DNA of 7,385 nt from JBBABP01 sp041657585. Its GTDB lineage: Bacteria; Patescibacteriota; Gracilibacteria; Absconditabacterales; Absconditicoccaceae. The translations under genes and the position numbers were made by a program. The notes below the pieces were generated by a model. That model worked only from the letters and a program-made list of their open reading frames with translations. It had not been told where the DNA came from and did not search any database. The stretch is taken from the NCBI GenBank assembly GCA_041657585.1, contig JBBABP010000052.1, positions 1-7,385 of the forward strand, written 5' to 3'. This document shows positions 6,198-7,385 of this stretch, one piece after another (the stretch's first letter is position 1; the number at the start of each line of letters is the position of its first letter).

Positions 6198-7385
6198 ATG
6201 TCCGATTTAAAATCCACACTCAAAACCACACCCAAATATATATCAATATTAGCAAAAAATTGAATCAATACAATAAAAGATTTTTTGCAATATTTTCCTA
6301 GAACATACGAAGATAGAGCTAGCATTAGAAACCTCAAAGAATTAATTTTTAATGAAAAATGAATAACAGCAACCAAATGACAAATAATATCCAAAAAATT
6401 TTTTGCTAGATGATGAAAAAAAATATATGACATTCAATTTTTGGATGAAATTTGAAATAAATGATATATTTCTATTTTCAATTCCTGATTTTTGGCAAGC
6501 AAATTAATTGAGAATAAACGATATGTGATAGTTTGAAAGCCGATTTTAAAATTTTGAAAAATTATTTTTTCTCATCCTGATGTAATACCAACAGAAGCGC
6601 CTGAAGAAGAATCAGTAAACAGTGAACAGTGAATAGTAAATAGTAATGAGAAACTAATAACTCGTAACTCGTGACTCGTCACTGAAGTTCATAACGTCTG
6701 AAGAATATATCCAATATATCCAGAATTAAACTGAATTAGTCCGTGACGATTTGCAAAAAAAGTTTGGGAATTAATTGATAAAGTTGATGAATTTTTTGAC
6801 GAATATTTACCACAAGAATTTTTGAAAGAATTTAATCTTATGGATGTCATAACAACCATAAAAGAAATACATTATCCTACTAATCTAGAAAATAACAAAA
6901 AAGCTTTTCAAAGAGTGTTTTTTGACAGACTTTTAAGAATTCAGCTTTTTTCTNNNNNNNNNNTAAATATACTTATCAATCATCAAAAATCTGAAAAATA
7001 TCTGAAATATGAGCACCTGATCGAGAAATAGTAAAAGAAATTATAACTCAAATTCAATTTCAATTAACAAACTCCCAAAAAAAAGTAACAAAACATTTGA
7101 TAGAAAATATTCATGACGACAAACCAATGCTAAGATTGTTACAATGAGATGTTTGAAGTGGAAAAACTGTCGTAGCCGCAATTTCAGCTTATTATATTTT
7201 CAAAAAGTTTAGCTGACAATCAGTTTTCCTTGCACCATTAGAAGTTTTAGCAAATCAACATTACAAAACATTGTCAAAATTATTATTACCACTTTGATTG
7301 CGTACAGAATTATTAACTTGAGCAGTAACCAAATCACAAAAAGATAAAATAAAATCTGATCTGTTAAAATGAAAAATAAATGTTT
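6198..7385 (+). CDS. recG: ATP-dependent DNA helicase RecG (partial, C-terminus beyond window)
   Basis: About 395 codons are present of a protein usually near 680-700 residues. RecG is a superfamily 2 helicase that remodels stalled replication forks and Holliday junctions. The N-terminal part begins SDLKST and contains INTIKDFLQYFPRTYEDR, the entry to the wedge/OB domain. Next come FSHPDV, RIYPIYPELNGIS, and DVITTIKEIHYP with RVFFDRLLRIQLF, all typical of RecG. After the N gap comes FQLTNSQKKV, then MLRLLQGDVGSGKTVVAA with Walker A at 7145-7168, and APLEVLANQH (motif Ia, usually PTEILA). Two of the Walker A glycines are UGA. ATG at 6198 is the first ATG in frame after UAG at 6129. A repeat-derived stretch occupies about residues 139-162. 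The gap at 6954-6963 shifts frame unless its length is not 10. Confidence 0.95.
6614..6683. repeat. Heptamer-repeat palindromic element inserted in frame within recG
   Basis: The left half is AGTAAAC, AGTGAAC, AGTGAAT, AGTAAAT, AGTAATG (6614-6648). The right half is AACTCGT, AACTCGT, GACTCGT (6659-6679), then CACT. Reverse-complemented, the right half also reads as AGT-starting heptamers, so the halves form an imperfect inverted repeat, like the element at 4035-4122. It is in frame and translates to a low-complexity insert (SVNSEQGIVNSNEK, then LITRNSGLVT) between the RecG segments SHPDVIPTEA and RIYPIYPEL, a surface loop of variable length in the family. Confidence 0.75.
6954..6963. other. 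Assembly gap (10 N) inside recG
   Basis: The RecG frame before the gap (codons in phase with 6198) and after it (ATA GTA at 7028-7033, leading into the Walker A motif) differ by one base if the gap is 10. The true missing length should leave remainder 2 on division by 3, so the N count is a placeholder rather than a real frameshift. Confidence 0.9.

Noticed and set aside
6146..6433. Minus-strand 95-codon frame
   Set aside because: It is antisense to the start of recG, whose protein matches the family.
6614..6683. CRISPR array
   Set aside because: The units are 7 bp and contiguous, without spacers, and lie inside the recG frame; no cas gene is present.

Overview
This very AT-rich window reads sensibly only if UGA is translated as glycine (genetic code 25). 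That code is known from the candidate phyla Gracilibacteria (BD1-5) and Absconditabacteria (SR1), so an ultra-small, probably host-dependent bacterium of one of these lineages is the best guess. The evidence is direct: UGA falls on invariant glycines of the RecG Walker A motif (GDVGSGKT), the FtsH zinc site (HELGH) and the M20 peptidase motifs (YGHYDV, GRG..DNKG). Tryptophan is encoded separately by UGG, and every visible stop is UAA. Under the standard code the genes shatter into short fragments and look like pseudogenes; under code 25 six long reading frames fill most of the window.

Layout, left to right. Positions 1-600 (minus) hold the N-terminal 200 codons of a hypothetical protein with a DKNYY-like segment. 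Positions 601-895 are a gene-free stretch with a strong hairpin followed by a T tract on the plus strand, possibly a small RNA. Then comes a minus-strand cluster, in transcription order: ftsH (5989-4127), a RicT/YaaT-like PSP1-domain protein (4010-3167), a membrane-anchored TPR protein (3125-2238) and an M20-family metallopeptidase (2212-896). The last three are tightly spaced (41 and 25 bp) and may be one operon; ftsH is separated from them by 116 bp that contain a heptamer-repeat palindrome. A divergent 208 bp region (5990-6197) separates ftsH from recG, which runs rightward on the plus strand and leaves the window after the start of the helicase domain.

The cluster combines membrane protein quality control (FtsH), peptide turnover (M20) and an Fe-S type RNA-processing regulator homologue (PSP1); RecG belongs to recombination and replication-fork repair. 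The most interesting points are: an M20 enzyme with all metal ligands but lysine in place of the general-base glutamate; a 7-bp-period palindromic repeat element inserted in frame into RecG, with a relative of the same architecture between ftsH and the PSP1 gene; and an orphan plus-strand promoter/hairpin/T-tract arrangement. Two 10-N runs are assembly gaps whose stated length breaks frame in both genes they interrupt, so their true length is not 10.
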